A stretch of DNA of 13,536 nt, from the NCBI GenBank assembly GCA_046590205.1, contig JBKJTT010000093.1, forward strand, positions 1 to 13,536. Reading direction: 5' to 3'. Position numbers and translations under genes: made by a program. Origin of the DNA: DATDEW01 sp046590205 (GTDB taxonomy: Bacteria > Bacteroidota > Ignavibacteria > Palsa-1295). The notes under the pieces were generated by a model. That model was not told where the DNA came from. It made no database searches and saw only the letters and a program-made list of their open reading frames with translations. Positions 12,102-13,536 of the stretch are shown one piece after another. Numbering within the stretch: the first letter of the stretch is position 1; each line of letters starts with the position of its first letter.

Positions 12102-12136
12102 ATAAAAAAGGCGAGATATTTCTCGCCTTTTTTATT
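12101..12136 (+). terminator. Symmetric bidirectional terminator between nuoF and apt
   Basis: A perfect 16-bp stem (12101-12116 with 12121-12136; core AAAGGCGAGA / TCTCGCCTTT) has a TATT loop and a T run of six on each strand. It can end both the nuoEF transcript and the convergent apt transcript. It begins at the final base of the nuoF stop and ends 16 bp from the apt stop. Confidence 0.93.
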
Positions 12137-12152
12137 TCAATAAGATAGCTTT

Positions 12153-12671
12153 TTAGCAATCGTAAATATGTATGACGGGCGCGATCTCTTCTAAGAGTCC
12201 TACGCCGTCCAACCGATTGATGTCGGCTAAAAATGCAAAGCCCACCGTTTTCCCGCCGAGCATCTCGACAAGCTGTGATGTTGCTTTAGCAGTAATACCT
12301 GTTGCAAGTAAGTCATCAACGATAAGCACACGTTCACCCTCTTCGATAGCATCTTTCATCATCTCGATACGGTCAGTACCCATCTCGATAGCGTAGTCAA
12401 TACCGACAACATCAAGCGGATGATTGCCTGTACGTTTTTTCGCAGTTGCCATCCCTACTCCATGTTTCATCGCAAGCGGTCCAGCAAAGAGAAAGCCGCG
12501 CGCCTCAATGCCGACGATGACATCTGGCTTGAGATCCGCCGTCTGCTGAAAGAGCATCTCGACAGCGTGCTCAAATGCCACGATGTTATGGAGTATAGGC
12601 GAAATGTCGCGATATACATGCCCGACTGAAGGAAAATCAGGTATATCTCTGATGTGGTCTTTAATGGTCAT
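12153..12671 (-). CDS. apt: Adenine phosphoribosyltransferase
   Basis: This cytoplasmic purine-salvage enzyme makes AMP from adenine and PRPP. It has 172 residues, the usual length. Family marks in order: HIRDIPDFPSVGHVYRDISP (6-25, compare the family's IRxIPDFPkpGixFrDItP); VGIEARGFLFAGPLA (53-67); KKRTGNHP (78-85) in the place of the flexible loop RKpGKLP; YAIEMGTDRIEMMKDAI (93-109), usually YxLEYGxdxlEih; and the PRPP-binding VLIVDDLLATGITAKA (115-130), usually LATGGTa. The family call is firm, but several loop positions differ from the common consensus, notably Ile126 for Gly. The TATCTTTG element at 12697-12704 is the likely promoter, and the gene ends at the terminator shared with nuoF. 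Confidence 0.95.
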   Translation of the reverse strand: MTIKDHIRDIPDFPSVGHVYRDISPILHNIVAFEHAVEMLFQQTADLKPDVIVGIEARGFLFAGPLAMKHGVGMATAKKRTGNHPLDVVGIDYAIEMGTDRIEMMKDAIEEGERVLIVDDLLATGITAKATSQLVEMLGGKTVGFAFLADINRLDGVGLLEEIAPVIHIYDC

Positions 12672-12696
12672 AAGGTGTTAGGGATAGTAATGACTA

Positions 12697-12704
12697 CAAA
12701 GATA
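12697..12704 (-). promoter_or_regulatory. Promoter -7 element (TATCTTTG) for apt
   Basis: An exact TAnnTTTG match on the minus strand, 26 bp upstream of the apt ATG at 12671. It follows the upstream terminator's T run by only 4 bp, so the apt promoter's -33 side overlaps that hairpin. Confidence 0.65.
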
Positions 12705-12708
12705 CCAC

Positions 12709-12743
12709 AAAAAAAGGGCAGACACCATGAAGTGTCTGCCCTT
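12709..12743 (-). terminator. Rho-independent terminator of the right-edge T9SS gene
   Basis: On the minus strand, the stem GGGCAGACAC (12741-12732) pairs with GTGTCTGCCC (12725-12716), extended by two A-T pairs, around a 6-nt loop. It is followed by seven T's (12715-12709). It lies 22 bp after the stop at 12766. Confidence 0.93.
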
Positions 12744-12765
12744 AGTAATGAATTGGTAATAATGA

Positions 12766-13536
12766 CTATTTGGCTATGACGAGCTTACGTGTAGCAGAAT
12801 ACCCATCAGTAATGACACGGATAAAATATGTGCCATTTGTTAAAGTTGTCGGATCAATTTTAACTAAACTTTTACCGGCTGGTGATGGTCCGTTATGAAG
12901 CATTGTTACCTCTGAACCAAGAGTATTCATAAGCGATACTTGCACATTGCCATGTACCGGAAGTGAGTATCCTAAGAATGTTTGAGAATGTGCAGGATTT
13001 GATGAAATGGTCATCTTTAGCACATTTTCTGCGTCGAGTTCAGAAGCAACACTGCCTGTCGCCCCTGCTTGAGTATATCCGATATACATTGGAATATCAT
13101 TCGTGTCAGAGAAAACACTTGCATTCACTGATCCCTCAGTGATCCACTCATAGCGATGACTAACAATACTGAAACTTACCGAGCCAAACGATGTAGTGTT
13201 TGTGGTCTTTGCGCGAATACGCAAGCAGTTCGTGCTTGAGGTCGGATCATTCTTCTTGTAGGTACGAGTAGGAGTTTGGATCGTACCCCAGCCATCACAA
13301 TTGACTTCATAGGTTGAAGTAGTTGAAGACCCTGGGAAGCCATAAGGAGTTTTGAGCGTTGAAGTAGATGACCACATCGTACCATAGGTCAAAGGAAACT
13401 TCATTTGCTGCAATGGAGGAACATACGAAGAAGATTTAACCGACATTCCTGCGCTATCCTCGACAGATCCCAAACTATAGAACCCATCAGAAGTAATCTT
13501 CACGTAACTATAATAATCATAGTCAGTGCTCGTTTC
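12766..13536 (-). CDS. Secreted protein with T9SS tail, 5' end outside window
   Basis: The frame is open from the right edge to TAA at 12766-12768, giving 256 visible residues. A GTG at 13503 could be mistaken for a start, but 11 further codons up to the edge are open and in register (Tyr/Asp-rich, TDYDYYSYV), so the true start and any signal peptide lie beyond the window. The visible passenger part (about 1-175) is Ser/Thr/Tyr-rich and beta-like, with DGFYSLGS near the start, two Cys (in VNCDGWG and TNCLRIRA) and no domain I recognise. The last about 80 residues are a T9SS sorting domain: ISSNPAHSQTFLGYSLPVHG, VQVSLMNTLGSEV, TLTNGTYFIRV and a final TRKLVIAK. It is probably a surface or released protein, followed by a strong terminator. 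Confidence 0.85.
   Translation of the reverse strand, partial: ETSTDYDYYSYVKITSDGFYSLGSVEDSAGMSVKSSSYVPPLQQMKFPLTYGTMWSSTSTLKTPYGFPGSSTTSTYEVNCDGWGTIQTPTRTYKKNDPTSSTNCLRIRAKTTNTTSFGSVSFSIVSHRYEWITEGSVNASVFSDTNDIPMYIGYTQAGATGSVASELDAENVLKMTISSNPAHSQTFLGYSLPVHGNVQVSLMNTLGSEVTMLHNGPSPAGKSLVKIDPTTLTNGTYFIRVITDGYSATRKLVIAK

Noticed and set aside
13501..13503. GTG at 13503 as the start of the right-edge T9SS protein
   Set aside because: The frame is open to the window edge with matching composition and there is no signal peptide at this point, so the gene continues outside.

Overview
This 13.5 kb window looks like chromosomal DNA of a Bacteroidota-superphylum bacterium (Bacteroidota, Ignavibacteria or Kapabacteria-like; I cannot place it closer). 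The reasons are three proteins with C-terminal type IX secretion (T9SS) sorting domains, promoter-like -7 elements of the TAnnTTTG type (the Bacteroidetes primary sigma consensus) upstream of several genes, and mostly weak or absent Shine-Dalgarno sequences. Base composition is mixed, roughly half GC, and intergenic regions carry short dispersed hairpin repeats. I found no tRNA, rRNA, CRISPR array, insertion sequence or phage module.

Left part (1-3300): a membrane protein of unknown function runs off the left edge on the minus strand. It is divergent from a small secreted, basic, low-complexity protein that ends at a very strong terminator. A small hypothetical protein and a secreted protein with a T9SS tail follow. 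The stretch 2570-3306 has no convincing gene. It holds a terminator, two copies of a GC-rich hairpin repeat, two copies of a shorter palindrome, and a good TTG-N20-TATATTTG promoter.

Middle part (3307-9786): that promoter leads into a protein with the layout of a RecA/DnaB-fold ATPase in which the Walker A and Walker B signatures appear to be gone. Its stop codon overlaps a 31-codon ORF that has a perfect Shine-Dalgarno sequence. Then come valyl-tRNA synthetase (valS), which carries an in-frame low-complexity insert built from heptad DNA repeats, and a secreted protein with two VOC (glyoxalase-like) modules. On the other strand, convergent with the VOC gene and only 6 bp away, is a 637-residue secreted protein with an apparent papain-like (C39-type) cysteine peptidase domain and a T9SS tail.

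Right part (9787-13536): an intergenic region with a strong terminator and two tiny ORFs precedes nuoE-nuoF, the NADH-oxidising electron-input pair of complex I. The pair stands apart from other nuo genes and ends at a symmetric bidirectional terminator shared with the convergent gene apt (adenine phosphoribosyltransferase). A third T9SS-tailed protein runs off the right edge, and its terminator lies directly upstream of the apt promoter.

Housekeeping genes (valS, nuoE, nuoF, apt) are therefore interleaved with secreted or cell-surface proteins. The items most worth a second look are the ATPase-like protein without Walker motifs and its overlapping small ORF, the repeat-derived insert in ValS, and the secreted cysteine peptidase candidate.
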